Positions 9,165-18,193 of a stretch of DNA of 64,000 nt are shown one piece after another. The first letter of the stretch is position 1. Each line of letters begins with the position of its first letter. The notes below the pieces were generated by a model that was not told where the DNA came from, made no database searches, and saw nothing but the letters and a program-made list of their open reading frames with translations. This DNA comes from Peribacillus simplex (GTDB lineage Bacteria; Bacillota; Bacilli; Bacillales; DSM-1321). A program made the translations under genes and the position numbers. Where the stretch lies: contig NZ_FTMX01000004.1 in the NCBI RefSeq assembly GCF_900156045.1, positions 496,001 through 560,000 of the forward strand, read 5' to 3'.

Positions 9165-9249
9165 AAAATATTTGAGGTTTTCAGTATTAATGGGCACCTT
9201 TTTTATTTGAAAATTTACATTTTGTTATCTAAATATTCTGATTTTTAAA

Positions 9250-9278
9250 TTGACTTTAAAAAAAACAGAGTGTATTAT
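9250..9278 (+). promoter_or_regulatory. Sigma-A promoter of the permease-phnX transcript
   Basis: TTGACT (9250-9255), 17 bases, TATTAT (9273-9278). The same hexamers and spacing occur before xsc at 12583-12611. The transcript start would be near 9285, giving a leader of about 260 bases. Confidence 0.75.
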
Positions 9279-9287
9279 ACACATAGT

Positions 9288-9320
9288 AAGTGGTCCTAAC
9301 ATCATGACGTAGTGATGTTA
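9288..9320 (+). promoter_or_regulatory. Operator A (shared GntR-type motif)
   Basis: AAGTGGT, then TAACATCA-N8-TGATGTTA, containing AACAT-CATG-ACGT. It begins 10 bases after the -10, as operator B does before xsc. The shared core is RACRT-N4-AYGTY. It is probably the target of the GntR regulator at 18194. Confidence 0.65.
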
Positions 9321-9546
9321 GATCCGCTTCGAATGTCAAAATAGCCTTAAGGAAGGGGGAATAGGGTGATATAGAATCTTAAGTTCATAGCGTCATCTCC
9401 TGTGTTGTTTTTAAAATGCCATGTTTCCAAGTTCCCACTATCTTTGTGAAAGTGTAAAGGACAGGCAGTTGAAAAAGCCTTGTTTTTACATGCAAGTAGC
9501 GATTATTTTAGTTGATTCCCCAAAATATTGAAAGTTGGTGGAGGGT

Positions 9547-10959
9547 ATGAAACATCAACAGGAAGAACTGAAACCAGGCCTGAAACAAAGACATTTAACG
9601 ATGATATCCTTAAGTGGTGTTATAGGCGCTGGTTTATTCGTAGGAAGCGGTATCATTATTGGTCAAACGGGCCCCGGAGCGATATTATCATATGTTTTGG
9701 CAGGCTTGATCGTTGTTCTAGTCATGAGGATGCTTGGGGAAATGGCCACAGTGAATCCCAATACTGGATCTTTTGCCGTTTATGCAAGAGAGGGGATTGG
9801 TGAATGGGCCGGTTTTACAACAGGTTGGTTATATTGGTTCTTTTGGGTTATCGTCATTGCCTTGGAAGCAACAGCGGGAGCTGCAATCATACACAGCTGG
9901 CTTCCTTCCGTTCCCGTCTGGGTCATAAGTCTATCTTTGATTATCCTATTGAAACTGACGAATATTTTTTCCGTAAAATCGTTTGGTGAGTTCGAGTACT
10001 GGTTTTCAATCATTAAAATAATCAGTATCATACTATTTTTGTGCCTGGGTGTAGCAGTGATATTAGGATTTATCCCAACGATAAAACCACCTGGCGCTTC
10101 CAATCTTTTGAATTTTGGCGGTTTTATACCAAATGGGCTAAGTTCTGTACTTGTTGGCGTCGCGATTGTATTTCATGCATTTGTTGGAGTGGAGATTCCA
10201 GCGATTGCCGCGGGTGAAACGAGTGATCCGGTTAAGTCAGTTAGAAGCGCATTGAATAGTGTAGTATGGCGAATCCTGATTTTCTATATTGGGTCCATCG
10301 CTATTCTAGTGACATTATTACCTTGGAATTCGGCTTCCCTGCTGAAAAGTCCATTTGTTGCCGTACTTGAAATGATGGGAATCCCTTCTGCTGCCCTGAT
10401 CATGAATATAGTGATTCTCATTGCCTTGCTTTCTTGTTTGAATTCGGGGTTATATACGAGTTCACGCATGTTATTTTCACTTGCACAAAAGGGCGATGCT
10501 CCAAAGTTATTTTCAAAAGTGAGCAAGAACGGTGTCCCTATATTTGCTGTCGTCGGCTCTACATTATTTGCCTTTATCAGCACCATTTTCAGTTATGTCT
10601 CACCTGATAAAATCTTTTTCTTTTTAGTGAATTCCTCGGGTGGAGTGGGAATTCTTGTTTATCTGGCCATTGCGGTTTCCCATCTCAGATTAAGGAAGAG
10701 AATGGAGAAAGAAAATCCCGGAATTTTCAAGATCAAAATGTGGTTATTCCCTTATTTGACTTATGTAACCATACTTTCCATGATTTCCGTGTTGATATTA
10801 ATGGCATTTATCGATTCGCAACGTCCACAGTTTATCTTTACCATGCTATTTAGCTTGATCGTTATCTGTTCATTCTTTTTCCTTCGGCGAAAAAGGGCGA
10901 AGTATATGGAGAATGAATTAAATATTGTTTCTGGTTCCCCTAATTCTGAAAAACTATAA
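9547..10959 (+). CDS. GabP-like amino acid permease (APC superfamily), candidate taurine/aminoethylphosphonate importer
   Basis: 470 residues, 12 membrane segments. The N-terminal motif HLTMISLSGVIGAGLFVGSG and the segment GWLYWFFWVIVIALEA are close to the GABA permease type of the amino acid transporter family. GABA, beta-alanine, taurine and 2-aminoethylphosphonate are all omega-amino acids, and the following genes act on two-carbon aminosulfonate and phosphonate derivatives, so import of these is a reasonable inference. ATG 9547 is preferred; GGAGG lies only 2 bases before it, so GTG 9538 or TTG 9535 remain possible. It has its own promoter and operator A. No terminator before the lipoprotein gene was seen. 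Confidence 0.8.
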   Translation: MKHQQEELKPGLKQRHLTMISLSGVIGAGLFVGSGIIIGQTGPGAILSYVLAGLIVVLVMRMLGEMATVNPNTGSFAVYAREGIGEWAGFTTGWLYWFFWVIVIALEATAGAAIIHSWLPSVPVWVISLSLIILLKLTNIFSVKSFGEFEYWFSIIKIISIILFLCLGVAVILGFIPTIKPPGASNLLNFGGFIPNGLSSVLVGVAIVFHAFVGVEIPAIAAGETSDPVKSVRSALNSVVWRILIFYIGSIAILVTLLPWNSASLLKSPFVAVLEMMGIPSAALIMNIVILIALLSCLNSGLYTSSRMLFSLAQKGDAPKLFSKVSKNGVPIFAVVGSTLFAFISTIFSYVSPDKIFFFLVNSSGGVGILVYLAIAVSHLRLRKRMEKENPGIFKIKMWLFPYLTYVTILSMISVLILMAFIDSQRPQFIFTMLFSLIVICSFFFLRRKRAKYMENELNIVSGSPNSEKL

Positions 10960-11125
10960 CTTTTGCTCTATACCATTTTAAGGCAATGCTTCATTTACTT
11001 CTATGGAACTCCTCAGACAAAATTCTTCAATCACTAATCAGCTAGAATATGATTCCCATAGAAAAAGAGAGTTGTGCCAACAGGTGCTTGGCGCCATCTG
11101 TCTTTTAAATCATGAAGGAGGGATT

Positions 11126-11584
11126 ATGTTGAATGGTTTCCGTGTAATGACTAGTGGGGTTATCCTTGGAGCCATGTTGCTGTCAGGCTGCAGCAATTCA
11201 AGTGAACCGGACGAGGCTCAACAAGAAAAAAGCCCAGCCATGAATGAAAATCCGGATTCAAATACGGGTGAAACCCAAAATGCAGTGGTTATTAAAAAAG
11301 GTGTCGGCGATGTGATTCAATCCATAAACGGATTGGAATCAGAAATAAGTGCGGAGGCGGATTCAGGGGAAATTCAAGAAATGGGCAAAGAGATCAGTTC
11401 TACATGGGATTCGATAGAAAAGCAAGTGGAAGATGAATACCCCGATTGGTATGAACGGATTGAGAAAAACCTTTATCCATTAATTGGGGAGTCCGGGAAT
11501 GCGGATAAGGACCTTGAAAAAATGAAACGTCTCTCTGAGGCTACTCAAGAAGATTTACAGTTATTTTTGGAAAAAGTGAAATGA
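11126..11584 (+). CDS. Small lipoprotein of unknown function
   Basis: 152 residues from the ATG at 11126 (GGAGGGA 5-10 bases before). A signal peptide ends in a lipobox LLSGC, with Cys about 22 residues in, then a low-complexity Ser/Glu/Asn-rich linker and a helical domain. That domain contains WDSIEKQVEDEYPDWYERIEKNLYPLI, which vaguely resembles helical iron-uptake (EfeO/FTR1-associated) domains; this is weak. It should be anchored outside the membrane. It sits between the permease and phnX with no terminator either side, so it may be a partner of the permease. Function is not established. Confidence 0.65.
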   Translation: MLNGFRVMTSGVILGAMLLSGCSNSSEPDEAQQEKSPAMNENPDSNTGETQNAVVIKKGVGDVIQSINGLESEISAEADSGEIQEMGKEISSTWDSIEKQVEDEYPDWYERIEKNLYPLIGESGNADKDLEKMKRLSEATQEDLQLFLEKVK

Positions 11585-11674
11585 ATTTTTTTTACCCAGG
11601 TTGTCACCAGGGGGAATTTATGGGTTTAGCAAGTTTGTGATTTTATAGGGGTAAGGATGAGGAGGGAGCATAGG

Positions 11675-12505
11675 TTGGAAAGTGCAAAAGAATGCAAAGA
11701 GGTTCAGGCAGTGATTTTTGATTGGGCAGGAACTACGGTGGATTATGGTTGTTTTGCACCGGTCCAAGCTTTTGTCGAAATATTCAGGATAAGGGGAATA
11801 GATATTACCGTTAAGGAAGCAAGGGAACCTATGGGTTTATTGAAAATGGATCATATAATGGAACTCCTGAAAATGAAACGAATCTCCAATTTATGGATTG
11901 CTAAATTCGGGAAAGAACCGGATGAAAAGGATCTAAAATCATTATATATGGACTTTGAGGCTTTGCTTTTTAAGGTTCTAAAGGAAAACGCCAAACCGAT
12001 ACCAGGCGTAATTGAATTAGTCAGCCGTTTAAGGCAGCAAGGAATAAAAATCGGTTCGACGACCGGGTATACTCGTGAAATGATTGATGATGTTAAACCA
12101 GAGGCGGAAAAATGGGGCTATCAACCAGATTCCATCGTTGCGTCTAACGAAGTGCCTGCAGGAAGGCCTGCCCCTTGGATGTGCTTTAAGACGGCGATGA
12201 ATCTCCAAGTGTATCCACTCAGCAAAATCGTTAAAGTCGGCGATACGATCAGTGACATCAAAGAAGGCATTTCTGCGGGAATGTGGACTGTTGCCGTATT
12301 GAAAGGCGGCAGTGAAATCGGCCTTTCAGAAGCGGAAATCAATGAAATGGACCCATATGATCTGCAAAAAAGGATGAAACATGCAGAAAATCGTTTTTGG
12401 AATGCAGGAGCTGATTTCGTAATTGATGAAATAGGTGATTTATTGGAAATCATCGATAGGATCAATTACAGATTGACAGAAAAAAAGGATATATTTATTG
12501 GTTAA
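11675..12505 (+). CDS. phnX: Phosphonoacetaldehyde hydrolase (phosphonatase)
   Basis: 276 residues, HAD superfamily. It shows the nucleophile motif VIFDWAGTTVDYG, the cap-domain Schiff-base lysine in MGLLKMDHI, the motif-2 segment GSTTGYTREM, the AGRPAPWM segment and the Mg-binding VGDTISDIKEG. Together these are diagnostic of PhnX, which cleaves the C-P bond of phosphonoacetaldehyde to acetaldehyde and phosphate. The TTG at 11675 is favoured because GGAGGG lies 8 bases before it; ATG 11657 is in frame. Unusually, no phnW transaminase is adjacent. Instead xsc and a taurine-type aminotransferase follow. Probably co-transcribed with the permease and lipoprotein. Confidence 0.93.
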   Translation: MESAKECKEVQAVIFDWAGTTVDYGCFAPVQAFVEIFRIRGIDITVKEAREPMGLLKMDHIMELLKMKRISNLWIAKFGKEPDEKDLKSLYMDFEALLFKVLKENAKPIPGVIELVSRLRQQGIKIGSTTGYTREMIDDVKPEAEKWGYQPDSIVASNEVPAGRPAPWMCFKTAMNLQVYPLSKIVKVGDTISDIKEGISAGMWTVAVLKGGSEIGLSEAEINEMDPYDLQKRMKHAENRFWNAGADFVIDEIGDLLEIIDRINYRLTEKKDIFIG

Positions 12506-12582
12506 AAAACGCTTCAAATACATGAGTTAGTGCCTATGATGGCTAGAGATGTGAAATAAATTCAAAATATTCAATTTATTTA

Positions 12583-12611
12583 TTGACTGTTTCATCAAAT
12601 GGTAGTATTAT
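12583..12611 (+). promoter_or_regulatory. Sigma-A promoter of the xsc-tpa transcript
   Basis: TTGACT (12583-12588), 17 bases, TATTAT (12606-12611), identical in hexamers and spacing to the promoter before the permease. Confidence 0.75.
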
Positions 12612-12620
12612 ACAACTTAT

Positions 12621-12644
12621 AACTGGTACGGACGTCGCAACGTC
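12621..12644 (+). promoter_or_regulatory. Operator B (shared GntR-type motif)
   Basis: AACTGGTACG then GACGT-CGCA-ACGTC, a perfect inverted repeat of 5-base arms. It starts 10 bases downstream of the -10, where a bound repressor would block initiation or early elongation. Aligned with operator C (18147) it keeps AACTG, TACG and A-GTC. Confidence 0.7.
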
Positions 12645-12680
12645 ATTATCAGAAATAACTATAATTAAGGAGAATGTGCT

Positions 12681-14444
12681 ATGGTCGAAACAAAAATGTT
12701 AAGAGGAACGAAAGTTAAAATGACACCAAGTGAAGCCATCGTTGAGACATTAGTGGCCGAGGGAGTTAAACATATCTCGGGAATTCTGGGATCCGCTTTC
12801 ATGGATATGCTTGATTTATTGCCAACTGCAGGCATCCGTTTCATTGGTGTCCGCCATGAACAAAGTGCAGCACATATGGAAGATGCCTATTGTCGTGTCT
12901 CTGGTGTTGCAGGAGTTGTCATCGGACAAAACGGACCTGGAATGACGAATATGGTTACCTCTGTTGCAGCGGCCAATCAAGCTCATACTCCAATGGTGGT
13001 CATATCACCATCTGCTGGTACACCAACGGTTGGTTGGGATGGATTTCAAGAATGTGATCAGGTTTCCATCTTCAAGGCCATCACTAAGGAAACGGTTAGA
13101 GTGACACACCCAGGTCGGGTCGCTGATTGCCTTAGGACAGCATTTCGGATTGCCTATGCCGAGAGGGGACCGGTTTTATTCGATATCCCCCGTGATTACT
13201 TCTATGGTGAAGTGGAGGATCAAATACTTCAACCACATCAATATCGCGTAGATGAACGTGGCTGCGGATCTTCTGCATCCTTGGATAGAGCGGCAGAAAT
13301 CTTAGCTGAGGCTGAGTATCCTGTCATTATTTCCGGTAGGGGAACGGTCGATTCAGATGGTATTGAGGAAATTAAGAATATTGCAGAATATTTAACAGCT
13401 CCGGTAGCTGTCTCCTATATGCATAATGATGCCTTTCCTGCAGATCATCCATTGTCAGTCGGCCCAATCGGTTACATGGGTTCAAAAGCAGCCATGAATA
13501 CGCTTAAGAAAGCGGACGTCATATTGGCGGTCGGTACAAGATTATCGGTTTTTGGAACGTTACCATGCTATGACATTGATTATTTCCCTAAGGATGCACA
13601 AATCATCCAAATAGATATTAATCCAAGGCAAATAGCGAGGACACACCCTGTGGAGGTCGGGATCATCGGAGATGCCCGTGAAGCGAGCCATGAAATCTTG
13701 AAACGGTTGAAGGCTAATAAACCTAGCCTAAAACAAGAAAAAAAGCGGATGGTCGAGGTAACGAATGAAAAACAAAAATGGGAAGAAGAATTGGTGAAAC
13801 TTGCGATGATCGAAGGAACCCCGATCAATCCGCGTCGAGCCCTTTTGGAATTGACTAAAGTGTTGCCTGAAAATGCCATCGTTACTACTGATATCGGTAA
13901 TGTATCGTCAACTGCAAACGCTTACTTAAAATTCAATCAGAGCCGCAGGCATATCGCTGCACTTACATTCGGGAACACGGGATTTGCTTACCCATCTGCA
14001 CTTGGTGCCAAGTTAGCTGAACCGAACACGCCTGTTTTAGCCATTGTTGGAGATGGCGCGTGGGGCATGAGCTTACATGAAGTGAGTACGGCCGTTGAAG
14101 AAAACATACCGGTCATAGCATGTGTGTTCAATAATAATGCATGGTGTGCAGAGAAAAAGAATCAGGTCGATTTTTATAATAATCGTTTTGTAGGGGCGGA
14201 TATCCAAAATCCTGATTTCGCAGAAGTTGCCCGATCAATGGGTGCTGTTGGTATTAGAGTGGAAAAACCTGAGGAGTTAGGCACTGTCATTGAAGAAGCA
14301 ATAAAATCAAACAAACCGACTGTCATTGATATACAAGTGGATGGAACACAATTAGCTCCTCCATTTAGAAAAGATGCATTAAAAATGCCTACTAGATTAT
14401 TAGAAAAATATTCACATTTAGATCATAAAAACTGGGACAAATAA
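12681..14444 (+). CDS. xsc: Sulfoacetaldehyde acetyltransferase (thiamine-diphosphate enzyme)
   Basis: 587 residues, typical for Xsc. Three-domain TPP fold: N-terminal PYR domain with the [14 protein letters not shown] segment containing the cofactor Glu and GQNGPGMTN; central domain; C-terminal PP domain with the Mg/TPP motif [13 protein letters not shown]...FNNNAW. The C-terminus [19 protein letters not shown] matches the Xsc tail and not acetolactate synthase. Xsc converts sulfoacetaldehyde plus phosphate to acetyl phosphate and sulfite. Start ATG after AAGGAGA. It is followed by the aminotransferase that would supply sulfoacetaldehyde from taurine. Confidence 0.9.
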   Translation: MVETKMLRGTKVKMTPSEAIVETLVAEGVKHISGILGSAFMDMLDLLPTAGIRFIGVRHEQSAAHMEDAYCRVSGVAGVVIGQNGPGMTNMVTSVAAANQAHTPMVVISPSAGTPTVGWDGFQECDQVSIFKAITKETVRVTHPGRVADCLRTAFRIAYAERGPVLFDIPRDYFYGEVEDQILQPHQYRVDERGCGSSASLDRAAEILAEAEYPVIISGRGTVDSDGIEEIKNIAEYLTAPVAVSYMHNDAFPADHPLSVGPIGYMGSKAAMNTLKKADVILAVGTRLSVFGTLPCYDIDYFPKDAQIIQIDINPRQIARTHPVEVGIIGDAREASHEILKRLKANKPSLKQEKKRMVEVTNEKQKWEEELVKLAMIEGTPINPRRALLELTKVLPENAIVTTDIGNVSSTANAYLKFNQSRRHIAALTFGNTGFAYPSALGAKLAEPNTPVLAIVGDGAWGMSLHEVSTAVEENIPVIACVFNNNAWCAEKKNQVDFYNNRFVGADIQNPDFAEVARSMGAVGIRVEKPEELGTVIEEAIKSNKPTVIDIQVDGTQLAPPFRKDALKMPTRLLEKYSHLDHKNWDK

Positions 14445-14467
14445 TGGTGTGAAAAGGTGATATGACA

Positions 14468-14496
14468 GGTGCGATGACCTATTTTGTCATCGCACC
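14468..14496 (+). other. Intercistronic hairpin between xsc and tpa
   Basis: GGTGCGATGAC, 7-base loop, GTCATCGCACC: eleven perfect pairs. No T-run follows, so it is unlikely to terminate. It may protect or set a processing point in the mRNA so that xsc and tpa are made in different amounts. Confidence 0.55.
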
Positions 14497-14570
14497 ATCA
14501 CCAATGAGGTCTGTATCAGCATGGGAACTTAACTTAATTGCGTTCAATGAAAAATAAGGGGGGTTCAATT

Positions 14571-15929
14571 GTGAAGATGGAAACTGAAACGAAAGACCTT
14601 GTTCAAATGGATAAAGACCATTTATGGCATGCGATGCATCGCTATAATGAGAAGGATGCTCCCATGATGGCTACAGAAGGATCCGGTTCATGGTTCACAG
14701 ATACTAAAGGTGATAAATATCTAGATGGGGTTTCAGGTTTATGGTGCTTGAACCTGGGTCACGGGCGAAAAGAGATTGCGCAGGCAGCCTATGAACAAAT
14801 GATTAACTTATCTTATTTCCCTTTAACGTTAAGCCATCAGCCGGCAATCGAATTATCTGCAAAAATAAGCGAACATTTAAAGGGCTCCTATACAACGTTT
14901 TTTACGAACAGCGGCTCTGAGGCGAATGAGACAGCTTTTAAAATAGCCAGGCAATATCATTCCCAAAACGGCAATCAGGGTAAATACAAATTCATCTCAA
15001 GGTACAGAGCTTATCATGGCAATACTTTTGGCGCGCTAAGCGCAACCGCACAGGCAAATCGGAGAGTGAAATATGATCCTGCAGTTCCAGGCTTCCTGCA
15101 TGTGCCTCCACCGTATAGTTATCGGAGTCCGTTTGGGGAAAACGTTGAAAACTCAGATTTGCTTGCAGCTGAATATATCGATCAGGTCATTAATTTTGAA
15201 GGGGCTGAAACGGTAGCTGGTGTTATTCTTGAACCATTCATCTCTGGTGGCGGTGTCCTTATTCCTTCGAAAGAATACTTAACGAGGGTTTCGGAAATCT
15301 GTAAGAAGCATGATGTTCTTTTAATTGTGGATGAAGTGGTTTCAGGTTTCGGAAGAACTGGAAAAATGTTTGGGTTCATGCACTCCGATGGGGTTCAACC
15401 GGATATTGTTACAATGGCAAAGGGGTTGACCAGCGGTTATCTTCCCCTTGGAGCAACGGCGGTGAATTCGAGGATTTATGAGAAATTCAAAGAGAACGGA
15501 AAATTAAATCATTTCAGGCATGTGTCAACATATGGAGGCCACCCTGCATCTTGCGCAGTTGCGCTAAAGAACATTGAAATCTTGGAAAATGAAAAAATCG
15601 TTCAACGTGTATCTGAGCTTAGTGAATCGACACTAAGTGAGCTCTTTGAATTGACAGCCCTGGATAAAGTAGGGGAAGTTCGGGGAGTCGGGTTTTTATA
15701 TGGCATTGAATTAGTGGAAGATAAAAAGACAAAAACGCCTGTTTCCGATGAGTTCATGGGTAAAATAATCGGGGCTTGCAAGGAAAAGGGTCTTATCATC
15801 GGCCGTAATGGTGATACAGTTCCTGGATATGGAAATGTATTGATCATTGCACCCCCTTTATCTTCGACCGTTGAAGATCTACGCTTTGTCATAGAAACGG
15901 TTAAATCCGTTTTATATCAATTATGCTAA
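14571..15929 (+). CDS. tpa: Taurine--pyruvate-type aminotransferase (class III, PLP)
   Basis: 452 residues, class III aminotransferase fold. Visible are the NSGSEANETAFKIARQY cofactor-phosphate segment, the DEVVSGFGRTGKMFG stretch with the PLP-ring Asp, and the Schiff-base lysine in TMAKGLTSGYLPLGA. The N-terminal LWHAMHRYNEKDAPMM resembles omega-amino acid:pyruvate and taurine:pyruvate enzymes. Next to xsc it should convert taurine to sulfoacetaldehyde. With phnX upstream it could also deaminate 2-aminoethylphosphonate. The GTG at 14571 is chosen because AAGGGGGG lies 7 bases before it. The product call rests on context as well as family. Confidence 0.83.
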   Translation: MKMETETKDLVQMDKDHLWHAMHRYNEKDAPMMATEGSGSWFTDTKGDKYLDGVSGLWCLNLGHGRKEIAQAAYEQMINLSYFPLTLSHQPAIELSAKISEHLKGSYTTFFTNSGSEANETAFKIARQYHSQNGNQGKYKFISRYRAYHGNTFGALSATAQANRRVKYDPAVPGFLHVPPPYSYRSPFGENVENSDLLAAEYIDQVINFEGAETVAGVILEPFISGGGVLIPSKEYLTRVSEICKKHDVLLIVDEVVSGFGRTGKMFGFMHSDGVQPDIVTMAKGLTSGYLPLGATAVNSRIYEKFKENGKLNHFRHVSTYGGHPASCAVALKNIEILENEKIVQRVSELSESTLSELFELTALDKVGEVRGVGFLYGIELVEDKKTKTPVSDEFMGKIIGACKEKGLIIGRNGDTVPGYGNVLIIAPPLSSTVEDLRFVIETVKSVLYQLC

Positions 15930-15981
15930 TAAAAATAGATGATTGAGCTTTAGGGACAATATATAGAGACGAAAAATGAAG

Positions 15982-16027
15982 ATGGGCATGATATGTCTAA
16001 CCGTTATGACATCCATGTCCATTTTTT
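15982..16027 (+). terminator. Terminator-like hairpin after tpa
   Basis: ATGGGCATG-ATATGTC pairs with GACAT-CCATGTCCAT and TTTTTT follows. It lies inside the gene string and may be only partly effective, reducing expression of the downstream deacetylase and exporter. Confidence 0.55.
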
Positions 16028-16078
16028 CATGGTGGGTCTAATAGGGGGAAAACTGGAGAATCCGAAGTAGGAGGAAAT

Positions 16079-16828
16079 ATGCAATCACAACATAGGTTAT
16101 TGGTGGTTCTTGCACATCCCGATGATGAGTCATTCCTGTGTGGCGGTACCATTGCCAAAATGTCTGAACGAGGTGTTCATATTACATTACTATGTGCGAC
16201 AAAAGGTGAAATGGGCAGGCGCATGGGAAATCCCATCATTACAACAAGGGAGGCATTGCCTAAACTAAGGGTAGAGGAGCTAAAAAGAGCTTGTGAAGAA
16301 TTGGGGATAAGCGACCTGCGATTTTTAAACGTAAGGGATAAAACGATTGAATTTGAAAGCTTCGATTTATTGGCGGAGAGAATCGTAAAGGTGATTCGTG
16401 AAGTTCAACCGGATGCACTAGTAACATTCCACGGGAAATATGGGGGGCATCCAGACCATTGTGCGATAGGCCGTGCTGCCGAATTTGCTTTTCTAAAATC
16501 CGGTGATCCCAATTTTTATCCAGATCAAGTATTTTCAGCTTTTAAGGTTCAAAGTCTGTACTTTGTCCTTTGGCATGCTTTTTATGATGAATGGATAAAG
16601 GAAAACGGGATGAGCAGTATCACAAGAGTGAATATAGCAGGGACTTTACAGAAAAAGATCCGTGCCTTAAGGTCACATCGTTCCCAGACCCTGGCCGTTT
16701 CTGAATTGTGGGGGAATCAAAATCCAAGCTTGCCTTTTTTAAAGAAATCCGAGTGCTTTATCAAAGGGAATTCACCCACCAATATAGAAGAAACCGATTT
16801 TTTTCAAATGATTGAAAGGTTGGGATGA
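16079..16828 (+). CDS. PIG-L/LmbE-family zinc N-deacetylase
   Basis: 249 residues. The zinc motif AHPDDESF is near the N-terminus and the second metal/catalytic motif GGHPDHCAIG is present. The family (BshB, MshB, PIG-L) removes acetyl or acyl groups from amino sugars and related amines. B. subtilis BshB proteins act in bacillithiol synthesis, but the position here, between tpa and a YeiH exporter, suggests a role with the sulfonate or phosphonate genes, for example freeing taurine or aminoethylphosphonate from an N-acyl form. That role is speculation. ATG start after AGGAGG. Confidence 0.8.
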   Translation: MQSQHRLLVVLAHPDDESFLCGGTIAKMSERGVHITLLCATKGEMGRRMGNPIITTREALPKLRVEELKRACEELGISDLRFLNVRDKTIEFESFDLLAERIVKVIREVQPDALVTFHGKYGGHPDHCAIGRAAEFAFLKSGDPNFYPDQVFSAFKVQSLYFVLWHAFYDEWIKENGMSSITRVNIAGTLQKKIRALRSHRSQTLAVSELWGNQNPSLPFLKKSECFIKGNSPTNIEETDFFQMIERLG

Positions 16829-16873
16829 TACGTAATTTGGGCTTTAGTTTATCTGGAAAGGGGGAAGGAATAT

Positions 16874-17926
16874 ATGGAATTACAAAAATATGAGCCACTG
16901 CAAGAAACACCACAAGAGCAGCAAAAGTTGCTTCAAAACAGGGTGGTTTTGTGGCTGAGCGGTATCGCATTCACCTTTTTTATTGCCCTCTTAGGCTTGG
17001 GGCTGTCCAAGATTGCAGGGTTCAATCGAATCGGTCCACTTGCTTGCTCGATCATCATTGCCGTGATTTATCGACAAATTGCGGGATATCCAGAAAAGTT
17101 CAGGACAGGAATAGAATTTTCCGCAAAAAAACTTTTGCGTTTTGCCATTATTTTATACGGGTTGAAATTAAATATCGATGTGATTTTCAATCAGGGTCTG
17201 CCATTGTTGGTACGTGACATAGGAACAGTGACTTTTGCAATAGTCGTGATGGTCCTGATTGCAAAGTGGTTTAAGGCAGATGCCTCCATTTCCCTTCTTC
17301 TTGCTGTTGGAACTGGGATATGCGGTGCAGCTGCCATCGCGGCAATATCTCCTATCGTGAAAGCGAAGGAAGAAGATACAGCCATAGGCGTCGGGATAAT
17401 CGCGTTAATGGGAACACTTTTCTCCATTGTTTATACACTTTTACGTCCGATCCTTCCGTTATCTGCTTTGGATTATGGAATTTGGTCTGGGATCAGTCTT
17501 CATGAAATCGCGCATGTTGCCTTGGCGGGAGCACCGGCTGGGGAAGATGCGCTAGCGATTGCACTTCTTGCAAAATTGGGCCGTGTCTTTTTACTTATCC
17601 CATTATGTTTCATTTTTATGTATTGGATGAAAAAACGCACATCCGGGAAAATGGGCCATGATGCCAAAATTGATTTTCCATGGTTTCTCGTCGGTTTTAT
17701 AATCATGAGTCTAATAGGAAGTTATGTGTTTGGAAAGTATATCACGGTGTCTCCTCTCGTAATGGATGGTATTTCCAAATCGACTACATTTATATTGACA
17801 ATGGCCATGATCGGTCTTGGACTGAATGTTAGCCTGCAGGCACTGCGGACAAAAGCCATGCGTCCTCTTTTAGCCATGACCATAACCTCTTTGCTGCTCT
17901 CGATAATCTCGTACTTTATCGTTTAA
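16874..17926 (+). CDS. YeiH/UPF0324-family membrane protein, candidate sulfite or sulfonate exporter
   Basis: 350 residues with about ten membrane segments. It has the conserved GTGICGAAAIAAISPIVKA and GISLHEIAHVALAGAPAGEDAL stretches of the YeiH (putative sulfate exporter) family. Xsc releases toxic sulfite, so taurine-degrading bacteria need an exporter, and this position fits that job. Specificity is not proven by sequence. Start ATG after AAAGGGGG. A clear terminator follows, ending the block before the regulator. Confidence 0.8.
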   Translation: MELQKYEPLQETPQEQQKLLQNRVVLWLSGIAFTFFIALLGLGLSKIAGFNRIGPLACSIIIAVIYRQIAGYPEKFRTGIEFSAKKLLRFAIILYGLKLNIDVIFNQGLPLLVRDIGTVTFAIVVMVLIAKWFKADASISLLLAVGTGICGAAAIAAISPIVKAKEEDTAIGVGIIALMGTLFSIVYTLLRPILPLSALDYGIWSGISLHEIAHVALAGAPAGEDALAIALLAKLGRVFLLIPLCFIFMYWMKKRTSGKMGHDAKIDFPWFLVGFIIMSLIGSYVFGKYITVSPLVMDGISKSTTFILTMAMIGLGLNVSLQALRTKAMRPLLAMTITSLLLSIISYFIV

Positions 17927-17996
17927 TAGATAAGCTTTACTATTTTTGCCCATTAAATATGCCTGAAACGTGATAAAGGTTGCATATAGGATAAGC

Positions 17997-18027
17997 CCTG
18001 AATACTTAAATCTATTCAGGTTTTTTT
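17997..18027 (+). terminator. Rho-independent terminator
   Basis: CCTGAATA, 8-base loop, TATTCAGG, then seven T. Ends the xsc-to-yeiH-like transcript. Confidence 0.85.
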
Positions 18028-18146
18028 CATCTAAAGAAACGTTTTATTGGAAAAGAAGGAGTGGAAAAATGGTAAAATACTAATTTAAGGAAAAAATCGG
18101 CCGTCAGCATGTTTGAATATTATAATTATTTGGTTTACAATATAAT

Positions 18147-18170
18147 AACTGATACGAACATTATGATGTC
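18147..18170 (+). promoter_or_regulatory. Operator C (autoregulatory) with -10 TATAAT
   Basis: AACTGATACG then AACAT-TATG-ATGTC, matching operator B at most positions. It directly abuts TATAAT (18141-18146) and lies 24 bases before the regulator's start, as expected for autoregulation. Confidence 0.65.
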
Positions 18171-18193
18171 TTTTTCTGTTTGGAGGAAATTTT

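Noticed and set aside
9351..9370. Ribosome site GGAAGGGGG followed by GTG-ATA-TAG in the permease leader
   Set aside because: It would encode two residues only. No terminator or alternative hairpin supports leader-peptide control.
12681..14444. Acetolactate synthase (ilvB/alsS) as the identity of the TPP enzyme
   Set aside because: The Xsc-type C-terminus ([10 protein letters not shown]) and adjacency to a taurine-type aminotransferase and exporter favour sulfoacetaldehyde acetyltransferase. No small regulatory subunit is present.
16079..16828. Calling the PIG-L deacetylase bshB (bacillithiol synthesis)
   Set aside because: The fold fits, but no other bacillithiol gene is near and the operon context differs; the symbol is withheld.
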